DNA of 64,000 nucleotides, from the NCBI GenBank assembly GCA_965249005.1, contig CBDFLD010000023.1:1-64000 (forward strand), read 5' to 3'. The position numbers were made by a program, and so were the translations under genes. The number at the start of each line of letters is the position of its first letter. Within the stretch, counting starts at the first letter, position 1. Source of the stretch: CBDFLD01 sp965249005 (lineage in GTDB: Bacteria > Acidobacteriota > UBA6911). Under the pieces are notes generated by a model. It was given only the letters and a program-made list of their open reading frames with translations. It was not told the origin of the DNA and searched no databases. This document shows, piece after piece, positions 1-8,148 of this stretch.

Positions 1-931
1 CGTTTTCCGGACGGCGCCGTTCTTCGCTCTTGACCTCATAACGAGGAGGCCGCTCGAGCGGTTTCCATTGTCTCTCCGGCAGGGCATCGGCCATCCCGAC
101 CAGGTTCGGCTTGGCGTCATAACCAAAGACAAAACCAACCCGCTCGTCCCAGCGATCGAAGTTTCTCGTCAGCGAGAAATCCGTGTCGCCCCGAAGCCAG
201 ACCTTCGTAAACACCGACGACACCAGATCGATTGCCCGGTCCATCCACTCGGCCGCTCCGTCGGAAGAGGGACGGTTGCCCGGCCGATTCATCAGATAGA
301 GGACCTCATTCGTATTGGCCAAGGTCACGATCAACGGTGCGTAACCCCAGATCCCGTTGTAGGCAATGTCCATTCCTTCCTTGCATTCCCCCAAGGTTCC
401 GGCGACGGTCCCGTCCACGTCGATGATGGCCTCCTTCCGGAAGGAAGCATCCTGCAACTTCCACACCTTGGTTCGGGTTTCATTGATGGTTTCCTGAAGT
501 CCGAAGATCCAATCCTCATCGAAACGACGGAGGAAATCTCCAGCCGTCGTGGGATCCGGAATCCTCTCGGCTCCCAGTCCGTTCATGTAGGTCTCATCCT
601 GGCGCAACCGCTCGATATCTTCGAGACAGGTTCCACCCGACAAGACGTTGTATGCGATGTTCAGTACATGATCGGATTCCCAGTAAGGAAAGTGGTACTT
701 GAGCAAAACGATGTTTCTGTTGATATCTTTGTCCAATCCAAGCTTACACACGAGCTTGTGAATGGCTCCGATACCACCAGATCCGATGGCGCGCGTTCTC
801 TCGGCGATCTCGTAGTAGGTGTTGGAGTCCTTGAACATAGGATCGGACCGGTCCTCAAACTGATTTCTTTCCAACCGGCGTGTAAGATTTTGCTTGTCTC
901 GGAGGAGGATTCTGTGGTTTCTTTTATTCAC
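1..931 (-). CDS. IS1380-family transposase, N-terminal part (runs off left edge)
   Basis: The minus frame is open from a GTG at 931 to the window edge, about 310 codons, and carries the usual IS1380 N-terminal wording: RRLERNQFEDRSDPMF near residues 18-33, YHFPYWESDHVLNIAYN near 80, and the DDE-type block IDVDGTVAGTLGECKEGMD followed by LYLMNRPGNRPSSEGAAEW and LRGDTDFSLT. The second acidic residue of the catalytic triad is probably in LRGDTDF; the last lies outside the window. AGGAG ends 10 nt before the GTG, which fixes the start; an in-frame stop lies about 50 nt further upstream. Family members are about 430-500 residues, so roughly two thirds is present. It should catalyse cut-and-paste transposition of its own element. 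No frameshift is seen in the visible part, so it may be intact. Confidence 0.9.
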   Translation of the reverse strand, partial: MNKRNHRILLRDKQNLTRRLERNQFEDRSDPMFKDSNTYYEIAERTRAIGSGGIGAIHKLVCKLGLDKDINRNIVLLKYHFPYWESDHVLNIAYNVLSGGTCLEDIERLRQDETYMNGLGAERIPDPTTAGDFLRRFDEDWIFGLQETINETRTKVWKLQDASFRKEAIIDVDGTVAGTLGECKEGMDIAYNGIWGYAPLIVTLANTNEVLYLMNRPGNRPSSDGAAEWMDRAIDLVSSVFTKVWLRGDTDFSLTRNFDRWDERVGFVFGYDAKPNLVGMADALPERQWKPLERPPRYEVKSEERRRPEN

Positions 932-1048
932 CTGGAATGTGCTCCTTTCGGGATGTCTTGTAAATATATCAAACGCATTTTATCCCGTAACGGCACACGT
1001 TCCAGGGCTTTTCTTCCTCCTCATGCAAAAAATCACGCTGGACTAAGG
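1..1048 (-). mobile_element. IS1380-family insertion sequence, transposase-upstream end
   Basis: The element contains the transposase and must end between its start (931) and the truncated kinase frame that begins about 1050. Read toward the transposase, a plausible end starts CCTTAGTCCAGCGTG at about 1048. IS1380 elements commonly start with CC and duplicate 4 bp, often TTAA; the left end is outside the window, so neither the matching inverted repeat nor the target duplication can be seen. The boundary is good to about 20 bp. Confidence 0.6.
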
Positions 1049-1049
1049 C

Positions 1050-2390
1050 CTAGCCACTCTACGCCAGATGAGAGCGTGCTGGGAAACGGATGGGAGTATC
1101 ATCTTGGGGACAGCAACGACCGGGCTGTTTCACTTAGCAGAGGCGGGGGCAGAGCCTGAGGTCCTGACCACGCCAGATTCTGAAAAGGGTGAAACCAGTC
1201 ATCAATGGCCGAAAACCCTACCCAACGGCGAGGCAGTTCTCTTTACGATCAATACGGAGCAGGGCAATCAGATTGCCGTGCTCGACCTGGAGACAAAAGA
1301 CTACAAATACCTTGGCATTTCGGGGAGCCATCCCCATTACACTCCTACGGGGCATATTGTTTATGGCCTAGACGGAGCCTTGTGGGCTGTAGCCTTTGAT
1401 CTTGACGGCTTAGCAATCACTGGTAATCCTGTCGGGGTGCTAGAGAATATAAACACAAAACCCAACAGCGGTGTAGTGAACTTCAGTCTATCGGACGAGG
1501 GATCACTACTCTACGTCCCAAGGACCTCATCGTCCGAACGAATATTGGTATGGGTCGATCGAGAGGGTAAGGAGGATCCCCTTGGTACTGCGCCGCGCCA
1601 GTATGCGTGGCCTCGCATTTCACCCGATGGCCAAAGGGTGGTTATGACCGTCGTGGAGGCGGGCAACTGGGACGTGTGGATTCATGACCTGGGGTACCGC
1701 ACGCAAACCAGGCTCACACGCGACCCGTCTATCGACGGTCATCCGATCTGGACGCCCAACGGTAGGCGCATCGTTTTTTTTTCGCGTCGTGGATCTGGCG
1801 GTGTGTACTGGAAAAGGGCTGATGATACAGGGCCTGTTGATCTATTGATGACGAGCGACGCGGCACCGTCTTGCTGGTCGGCCGATGGACAGCTGGTGTT
1901 CTATGGCAGAGATATTGGAGTACTGCCGATGGAAGGTGAGCGCACGCAACGACTACTGCTCAATGAGGAATTCAGTGAATCGCATGCAGAAGTCTCACCC
2001 AACGGGAGCTGGATGGCATACACGTCCGACGAGTCGGGCGAGAACGAAATCTATGTCCGCCCCTTCCCTGACGTAGACAAGGGGAAATGGACGATCTCAG
2101 GGGGTGGGGGAGAAACACCCGCCTGGTCACCCGATGGAAAGGAGCTTTTCTATCGCAACGGCGACAAGATGATGGTCGTCGAGATCACGAGCGAATCCAG
2201 TTTTTCCCACGGGGTCGCCAAAGAACTGTTCGAGGAATCCTATGTTTATGAAGAAGATAGAGACTACGACATTCACCCCGACGGCCAGCGATTTCTGATG
2301 GTCAAGGAAGTCAAGCAGACAGAGCCTCAACTGATCGTCGTTCTGAACTGGTTCGAGGAACTGAAACGCCTCGCTCCCACGGACAACTGA
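1050..2390 (+). pseudogene. C-terminal PD40/TolB-like propeller half of a Ser/Thr protein kinase, 5'-truncated
   Basis: The frame encodes a WD40-like (PD40) beta-propeller: WPRISPDGQRVVM, HPIWTPNGRRIVFFS, HAEVSPNGSWMAYTSDESG and TPAWSPDGKELFY are successive blades, and it closes with VLNWFEELKRLAPT, the ending typical of Acidobacteriota/Gemmatimonadota kinases with an N-terminal Pkinase domain, one membrane segment and a propeller. The kinase and membrane segment are absent: the frame emerges directly from the end of the IS1380 element, with its upstream stop (1044-1046) inside the IS. The first ATG (1068) has no ribosome site. The likely history is disruption of a kinase gene by the IS, leaving a silent or aberrantly expressed fragment. 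The alternative, an independent TolB-like protein, is less likely because there is no signal peptide. Confidence 0.75.
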
Positions 2391-2465
2391 CACGGTGTTG
2401 TCAGTTGACCCCGGGGGCCGTGTTCTTCGCCGGCGTATCTAATAATGTTCTTGGGAGACGCGATC

Positions 2466-4226
2466 ATGCAAAGATGTCGTCGCTTTCGTGTTGCGATGGG
2501 ACTGACGCTGGGTCTTTTGCTTTGGCATCCCTGCTTGCGGCTCGTGTGGGCCGGGGATGAAGTTCGGCATCAGGTCCAAAGGAAATTCGACGTTCGTATT
2601 CCGATGCGTGATAGAGTCCATCTCTCCGCCGATATTTGGATGCCTGTCGAAGAGGGCCGCTATCCCGTGATCCTGATGCGGACACCGTATTTGAAGACGA
2701 TGGGACTGCTGCGGTACCCGGAGCACGGGGACTATTTTGTCACTCGGGGTTATGTCCTCGCGGTTCAGGACGTCAGGGGACGAGGGGACTCCGAAGGAGT
2801 TTACAACTTTCATCTCGACGACGCTGAAGACGGCTACGATACGGTGGAGTGGCTGGCTGCGCAGCCATGGTCGACGGGGAAGGTCGGCATGATGGGTGTG
2901 TCTTATCTCGGTGGGGTGCAGTGGATGGCTGCCCGCGCCCGTCCTCCCCACCTGGTGTGTATCGCCCCGACTGCAGCCGGTGGCCTCGACGGAATCTTCA
3001 ACTATCTGGGCGGGGCCGTGGTCATGGGCTGGTCCATCCCGTGGCTCAATGTCGTATCGGCGAGGATCCACCAGACGGCCAACAGCCGGGGCATGGACTG
3101 GGACCGGGTCTTCAAGCATCGGCCACTGAACACGATGGACGAGGCATTCGGCAGAGTGATTCCTCTGTACCGGAAGTTCATGAAGTATCCGGACTGGGAC
3201 CCTTACTGGAAGAAGGTTCAGTTTCCCCCGGAAGTTTTTCGGCAGATCGACATTCCAGTACTACATGTGACCGGATGGTGGGACACCGACCAGCCCATGG
3301 CCATGTTCATGTGGCGTGGAATGGCCACGCACTCTGCCGCCAAGGAAAAGCAGTTTTTGCTTGCCGGGCCGTGGACCCACCGGCAGACGTTTCTGGGGGG
3401 TGTGACAAAACTGGGCGAGATGGAATTTTCGGGCGATTCGGTCGTGGATAACAAAGCGGTCCACCTGACCTTCTTCGATCATTATCTGAAGGGTAAGGGA
3501 ACGCACGATTTTCCTCGAGCGCGCGTTTATGTAACGGGAGACAATCGCTGGCGGGACTTCGCTCAGTTTCCGCCGGCAGATGTAGAGTATCGGAAACTCT
3601 ACCTGCACAGTGGGGGGCGAGCGAATTCATACATCGGCGACGGAAGTCTGAGCTGGGCGGTTCCGCCTGCGGGCGAGCCGCAGGATCGATTCACCTTCGA
3701 TCCCGAAAACCCGGTTCCCTCGGCCTTGAACGGAGAGGAAATGCCGCTGGATCACCGTCCGATCGAGCGGCGTGACGACGTTCTGGTCTATACGACCGAA
3801 CTCCTTAGGGAGCCCGTGGAGGTGATTGGACGCAGCTACGTGGAGCTCTACGCCGCCAGTGACGCGCGCGACACCGATTTTACCGCCAAGATCCTCGATG
3901 TGTTTCCGGATGGCCGTGCAGTCCGGTTGGCGTCGTTGCCCCTGGGTGTGATTCGAGCCCGATATCGAAACGGATTGCACGAACCGCAACTGCTGACGCC
4001 GGGGAAACCGGAGAGATTTCGGATCGATCTTTTCGATTTCGCCCATACATTTCTGCCCGGCCATCGCGTCCGAATCGAAGTCTCGAGCAGCGGTTATCCC
4101 TTCATCGCTCCCAATCAGAACACGGGAAACCCGGTGGCAACGGACACGGAATGGAAGGTCGCGCAACAGACGATTTATCACGACGCGGAGCATCCCTCGC
4201 ACCTGGCGTTGCCGGTGATGGAATAG
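2466..4226 (+). CDS. CocE/NonD family hydrolase (X-Pro dipeptidyl-peptidase S15 type), exported
   Basis: A 586-residue serine hydrolase. A hydrophobic N-terminus (residues 11-30) looks like a signal peptide. The alpha/beta-hydrolase part has the S15 start motif IPMRDRVHLSADIWMP, then VQDVRGRGDSEG, and the nucleophile elbow GVSYLG with Ser146. The C-terminal half, with EVIGRSYVELYAASDARDTDFT and HRVRIEVSSSGYP, is the jelly-roll domain of cocaine esterase/X-Pro peptidases. Such enzymes cleave esters, amides or Xaa-Pro peptides; the substrate cannot be read here. GGGAGA lies 8 nt before the ATG at 2466; an ATG 21 nt upstream lacks a ribosome site. A paralogue follows after a repeat-containing gap. 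Confidence 0.85.
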   Translation: MQRCRRFRVAMGLTLGLLLWHPCLRLVWAGDEVRHQVQRKFDVRIPMRDRVHLSADIWMPVEEGRYPVILMRTPYLKTMGLLRYPEHGDYFVTRGYVLAVQDVRGRGDSEGVYNFHLDDAEDGYDTVEWLAAQPWSTGKVGMMGVSYLGGVQWMAARARPPHLVCIAPTAAGGLDGIFNYLGGAVVMGWSIPWLNVVSARIHQTANSRGMDWDRVFKHRPLNTMDEAFGRVIPLYRKFMKYPDWDPYWKKVQFPPEVFRQIDIPVLHVTGWWDTDQPMAMFMWRGMATHSAAKEKQFLLAGPWTHRQTFLGGVTKLGEMEFSGDSVVDNKAVHLTFFDHYLKGKGTHDFPRARVYVTGDNRWRDFAQFPPADVEYRKLYLHSGGRANSYIGDGSLSWAVPPAGEPQDRFTFDPENPVPSALNGEEMPLDHRPIERRDDVLVYTTELLREPVEVIGRSYVELYAASDARDTDFTAKILDVFPDGRAVRLASLPLGVIRARYRNGLHEPQLLTPGKPERFRIDLFDFAHTFLPGHRVRIEVSSSGYPFIAPNQNTGNPVATDTEWKVAQQTIYHDAEHPSHLALPVME

Positions 4227-4244
4227 CTGTCAGCATTCAGCGAT

Positions 4245-4510
4245 CAGCGACTGACCGGCGCGCTGCGCCGGTCACTTGGGAACGTAACTGCACTGCACAG
4301 CCTGAAAAACGTGATTCTTGGCGATTTGCTAAGTTACACATATAACAGCAGATCCGCGAGCAGTTACTGGAGAGCTTTCAGCGCTGACGGCGCAACGCGC
4401 CAGTCGCTTGGGAACGTAACTGCGCCGCGCACCGTGCAAAAACGTGGTTTTTGACGATTTGCTAAGTTACACGTATAGCAGCAGATCCGCGAAGCAGTTA
4501 CTTAAGAGCT
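4245..4510. repeat. Two tandem copies of a 134-bp intergenic repeat with internal hairpins
   Basis: Copy 1 starts at 4245 and copy 2 at 4379, a period of 134 bp; both end in AGAGCT (4371-4376 and 4505-4510). Shared blocks include CTTGGGAACGTAACTG, GATTTGCTAAGTTACAC and AGCAGATCCGCGA. Copy 1 contains a perfect 9-bp palindrome around GCT (4252-4272), and GTAACTG pairs with CAGTTAC at the far end, so each copy can fold into a long hairpin. It fills most of the 360-bp gap (4227-4586) between two hydrolase genes, in which I see no coding frame. It could be a REP/MITE-like element, a folded RNA or a local duplication. Confidence 0.8.
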
Positions 4511-4586
4511 AGTGGACGCGTGAGTCGAAGAGCGGCACGTCTTCATCGAGTTTTTGGTGCACGACAAGATTTAGGACAGAAAAGCA

Positions 4587-6446
4587 ATGAAATCGAATAA
4601 TCGGCGACATTGGCTTCTTATTCTCGGAGTTCTGTTATTGGGCGACTTTGCACTCGGGAAGGATGATGGGGGGCCTTTTGGGAGGCCGGCGCCGAAACAC
4701 GCGGTGCGGTTGGAGAAGAGCGTCTGGATTCCGATGCGGGATGGGGTTCGATTGTCGACAGACCTTTATTTTCCCGAGCGTGCGGGAGACAAGCTTCCGG
4801 TCGTTCTGGTTCGGACTCCTTACAATAAGAACTCGCGCCGCCAGGATAAATCGGACGCGCGTTTCTTTGCCGGTCAGGGTTACGTCGTGGCGGTTCAAGA
4901 TGTCCGCGGGCGGTTTGAATCGGAAGGGAACTTCTTGATCAACGCTGCGGAACGGGAAGACGGATCGGATACCGTTACTTGGTTGGCCCGGCAGTCGTGG
5001 TCGAGCGGCAAGGTCGGGACCTACGGCTGTTCCTATCTCGGGGAAGATCAGATTCAGCTGGCCGCGACCCGGAACCCCAATCATGTCGCGGCGATCTCGC
5101 AGGCCGCGGGTGGAGTGAATCGATGGGCAGGACTGATTACCGGTGGGGCATTCGAGCTCGCCGCCGCCTTCGGCTGGTTCCGAAACAACGGAACCAAGCT
5201 CTTTCTCCGTCCGCCGCCGGGAGCGCCGGATGACTTTTACGCCCGGTATGGTGAGTACTTCAATCCGCGTCCGGTCCCCGGTCCGGTCGACTTTGGAAGC
5301 GGTTGGAGAAGCCTTCCGCTGGTAGAGATGCTTCAGAAACTCGGCGGTCCGCCGACCGACTTCGAGGGATTCGTCTCGCACGAACCGGCAGACCCCTGGT
5401 ACGAACAACTCGGCTACGTCCGGGAGACGGACCGATTCGACGTTGCAGTTCTGCACGTGAATTCCTGGTATGACTACGGCGTGGCCGACACGCTGGATCT
5501 GTTCAACCTACTTGGAGAAAAGAGCGATAGCGCGGAGGCGCGCCAGAATCAGTTTGCTCTGATTTCTCCCACAGTCCATTGCCGTTCCGAGGTGGCGACT
5601 CGCTCCACCGAAGTCGGCGAACGCAACGTGGGGGATGCCCGGCTGGACTACTGGGGACTCTACCTCCGATGGTTCGATTACTGGCTCAAAGGCATCAACA
5701 ACGGAGTCACCGATACCGTCAAGGTCCAGATCTACGTCATGGGAAAAAACGAGTGGCGAGCGGAACGCGAATGGCCGCTCGAGCGGACGCGATATACCCC
5801 ATACTATCTTCAGAGTGACGGTCGCGCGAACAGTCGTTTCGGCACTGGAGTCTTGAGCGCGAAGGCGCAAGGCAGCGATGCTGCCGATCGGTTCGTCTAC
5901 GATCCCCAAACGCCTGTTCCATCGGTGGGGGGACCCATGTGCTGCACCGGAACTCCGGACGCGGTAGCCGGTGCCTTCGATCAATCGGAGCTTGAAGCCA
6001 GGCAGGATGTGCTGGTTTACTCCACGGAGGTACTGGAAAAGGGGGTAGAGGTGACCGGTCCGATCGAACTCGTGCTGTTTGTTTCATCGAACGTTTCCGA
6101 CACCGATTTCACGGGCAAGTTGGTCGACGTCCATCCCGACGGCAAGGCCTACAACGTGCAGGAGGGAATCCTCCGGGCACGGTACCGGGAAGGCTACGAA
6201 AAGAAAGTCTGGATGATGCCGGGGCAAGTTTACCAATTGACGGTCAGCCTACACGCCGTCAGCAACTACTTCGCTCCGGGTCATCGAATTCGTTTGGAAG
6301 TCTCCAGCAGCAATTTTCCGCGCTTCGACCGCAACCTCAATACCGGCGGCAACAATTATGATGAGACGCGCTGGAAAGAAGCGGAGAACGCGATCCATCA
6401 TTCGAGCCGATATCCCTCACGTCTCGTGCTACCGGTGATTCCTTAG
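4587..6446 (+). CDS. CocE/NonD family hydrolase (S15 type), exported paralogue
   Basis: A 619-residue protein of the same family as the preceding hydrolase. It has a signal peptide (residues 8-24), IPMRDGVRLSTDLYFPE, VQDVRGRFESEGNF, and the nucleophile elbow GCSYLG with Ser149. A Cys replaces the Val that precedes the nucleophile in the neighbour. VDVHPDGKAYNVQEGILRARYR and GHRIRLEVSSSNFPRFDRN belong to the C-terminal jelly-roll domain. Sequence divergence from the upstream copy is large, so this is an old paralogue or a separate acquisition. It lies 360 bp downstream, separated by the 134-bp repeats, and probably has its own promoter. Likely an extracytoplasmic ester or peptide hydrolase. 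Confidence 0.85.
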   Translation: MKSNNRRHWLLILGVLLLGDFALGKDDGGPFGRPAPKHAVRLEKSVWIPMRDGVRLSTDLYFPERAGDKLPVVLVRTPYNKNSRRQDKSDARFFAGQGYVVAVQDVRGRFESEGNFLINAAEREDGSDTVTWLARQSWSSGKVGTYGCSYLGEDQIQLAATRNPNHVAAISQAAGGVNRWAGLITGGAFELAAAFGWFRNNGTKLFLRPPPGAPDDFYARYGEYFNPRPVPGPVDFGSGWRSLPLVEMLQKLGGPPTDFEGFVSHEPADPWYEQLGYVRETDRFDVAVLHVNSWYDYGVADTLDLFNLLGEKSDSAEARQNQFALISPTVHCRSEVATRSTEVGERNVGDARLDYWGLYLRWFDYWLKGINNGVTDTVKVQIYVMGKNEWRAEREWPLERTRYTPYYLQSDGRANSRFGTGVLSAKAQGSDAADRFVYDPQTPVPSVGGPMCCTGTPDAVAGAFDQSELEARQDVLVYSTEVLEKGVEVTGPIELVLFVSSNVSDTDFTGKLVDVHPDGKAYNVQEGILRARYREGYEKKVWMMPGQVYQLTVSLHAVSNYFAPGHRIRLEVSSSNFPRFDRNLNTGGNNYDETRWKEAENAIHHSSRYPSRLVLPVIP

Positions 6447-6449
6447 TGC

Positions 6450-6803
6450 CTACGTGATAAATTCGTCGTAGGCGGCCGGAGGCAGAACGAGCCAGACGTA
6501 AGCCTTGATGCCCGCGGGGAGCAGACCTAGACTCCGAATGTTTTGCATGATCTGGCTTTGACGCTCTCCCAAGTTTTTGTGCCGGGAATCGGAGTGGCTT
6601 GCGCTCACGGTGATTTGCAATCCATATTGGGTCTTCTCGAATGGGCCGAAATCCCGAACTCGGACGTCGACATCCCCAAGCGTGAGTGCGCGTTCCTGAG
6701 TGGTCAACGCATCGACAGCGATCTGTGGCAAAGCGTCCACCAGTGTGGCGATGGCCTCATTCGTAATCAGCGCAGGGTTTCGTGAAACCTCCACCAAAGG
6801 CAT
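6450..6803 (-). CDS. Small conserved protein, possible tautomerase/MIF-like fold
   Basis: A 117-residue protein starting MPLVEVSRNP. Its ATG at 6803 is preceded by an AGGGGG ribosome site 7 nt upstream; the frame extends 60 codons further but the extension reads as non-coding. A Pro directly after the initiator Met, followed by a beta-strand, is the hallmark of the tautomerase superfamily, where Pro1 is the catalytic base. Two halves of similar layout (VDVRVRDFGPF; IKAYVWLVLPPAAYDEF) could be the two beta-alpha-beta units, but there is no firm family motif, so function is open. It converges on the CocE gene with a 3-nt gap and is divergent from ilvE. Confidence 0.5.
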   Translation of the reverse strand: MPLVEVSRNPALITNEAIATLVDALPQIAVDALTTQERALTLGDVDVRVRDFGPFEKTQYGLQITVSASHSDSRHKNLGERQSQIMQNIRSLGLLPAGIKAYVWLVLPPAAYDEFIT

Positions 6804-6981
6804 GTTGGACCCCCTGTTGAACAGATGCCAGCCAGACAACTGACGGCAACGTATTCCGACTGAACTATCATCGGTGTTTTCGCTCACGGGGTCAAATGGG
6901 TTTTGGTTTGACAACGCTCTCCAAAGGCATGCAAAATAAGCGCTTGGGTCCGCTGCAGCAATCATCCCCCCGGACCGGTCC

Positions 6982-8091
6982 ATGAAACGAGTGCCAATTA
7001 TACTGGATGATTCAATGAGTTACGAAAACCTGAAAGTCGCACCGGAGGCCCTGGAAGCACTTCGCAACTTCACCCTTCCCGCAAAGCAAACCTTCGGCAA
7101 AACCAACCTCCCGATACTGGTAGTTGCGGATTGCCACGCAGGGCAGTGGGGTACGCTCGAGATGGTTCCGTACGGTCCCTTCGAAATAGATCCTGCATGC
7201 AAGGTCTTGCATTATGCGCAGGAGGTCTTCGAAGGCCTGAAGGCCTATCGATCCGAGACCTTGGGCGTGAGCCTTTTTCGCCCTGACTATATCGGGAGCC
7301 GAATGAATCGTTCGGCAGCCCGGATGGGGATGCCGGAGATTCCCGAGGCCTACTTCATGGAAGCAGTTCATGCGATTTCGGCCTACGGAGCCCCTTTCAT
7401 TCCAACGGGGTCGGGTGAATCTCTCTACCTCCGGCCTTTCATGTTTGCCACGGAAGTGGGATTGGGAATTGCTCCTCCCGAAGACTTTCGTTTCGTGGTC
7501 ATGGCCAGTCCTTCGGCCAGCTATTTCTCGGAAGGCTCGATCGCCGTCCTTATCGAGAGAGAGTATTGCCGTGCGGCCCCCGGCGGCATCGGGGCGGCCA
7601 AGACCGGCGGAAACTATGCAGGGGGCGTGCGGGCAACGCTCAAAGCCCAGGAGCTCGGTTTCCAGCAGAGCGTCTGGCTGGACGCAGTTCATCGGCGCTA
7701 CGTGGAAGAGCTCTCCGGAATGAATTTCTTTGCCGTGGTCGATGGCACGGCGCTGACTCCGGAGTTGACCGACACCATCCTCAGTGGAAACACCCGGGAT
7801 TCCCTGCTGAAGCTGGCCAGGTCGCTGGAGATTCCCGTCAAAGAGACAAGGCTGGACATCGAAGAGCTCAAGTCAGAGATCGAATCCGGAAAGTGTACCG
7901 AGGCCTTTTGCTGTGGCACGGCCTCCATTGTTGTTCCCGTCGGCGTCCTCGGAGACGAGGATGGCTGGAAAAGGGAATTCCGAAACGTGCCGGGACCGGT
8001 CGCGTCGAAATTGAAGAGCAAGCTCTTGGGAATACAACTGCGGACCGAACCAGACGAGTTCGGCTGGGTTGTTCCGGTGGATCCGGTATAG
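6982..8091 (+). CDS. ilvE: Branched-chain amino acid aminotransferase (class IV PLP enzyme)
   Basis: A 369-residue fold-type IV aminotransferase that transfers the amino group between Leu/Ile/Val and 2-oxoglutarate. LHYAQEVFEGLKAYR (77-90) is the classic BCAT beta-strand, GIGAAKTGGNYAGG holds the PLP lysine (Lys207), LDAVHRRYVEELSGMNFF matches the segment before the cofactor-binding region, and ILSGNTRDSLLKLA is the phosphate-binding region. TEAFCCGTASIVVPVG is the usual C-terminal motif. Length and order fit BCAT type 1. The start is uncertain: the ATG at 6982 has only a weak GGACC site, and an ATG at 7015 (MSYENLKV) is an alternative. It stands alone; a hairpin follows. Confidence 0.9.
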   Translation: MKRVPIILDDSMSYENLKVAPEALEALRNFTLPAKQTFGKTNLPILVVADCHAGQWGTLEMVPYGPFEIDPACKVLHYAQEVFEGLKAYRSETLGVSLFRPDYIGSRMNRSAARMGMPEIPEAYFMEAVHAISAYGAPFIPTGSGESLYLRPFMFATEVGLGIAPPEDFRFVVMASPSASYFSEGSIAVLIEREYCRAAPGGIGAAKTGGNYAGGVRATLKAQELGFQQSVWLDAVHRRYVEELSGMNFFAVVDGTALTPELTDTILSGNTRDSLLKLARSLEIPVKETRLDIEELKSEIESGKCTEAFCCGTASIVVPVGVLGDEDGWKREFRNVPGPVASKLKSKLLGIQLRTEPDEFGWVVPVDPV

Positions 8092-8095
8092 CATG

Positions 8096-8143
8096 ACCGC
8101 TTTGCGCTAGGCGCCAAGCGCTAAGCGCACAGCGCAAAGCGGT
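8096..8143. terminator. Perfect 13-bp inverted repeat between convergent genes
   Basis: ACCGCTTTGCGCT (8096-8108) pairs exactly with AGCGCAAAGCGGT (8131-8143). The 22-nt loop itself contains GGCGCC and AGCGCTAAGCGC. It lies between the ends of ilvE and the convergent aminotransferase and can act on both strands. No T-run follows, so it may be a Rho-dependent barrier or a member of the local GCGCTNAGCGC repeat family rather than a classical terminator. Confidence 0.6.
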
Positions 8144-8148
8144 GCATT

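Noticed and set aside
68..1159. 363-codon plus-strand open frame over the transposase
   Set aside because: It is the antisense shadow of the IS1380 transposase, has no family features and no ribosome site.
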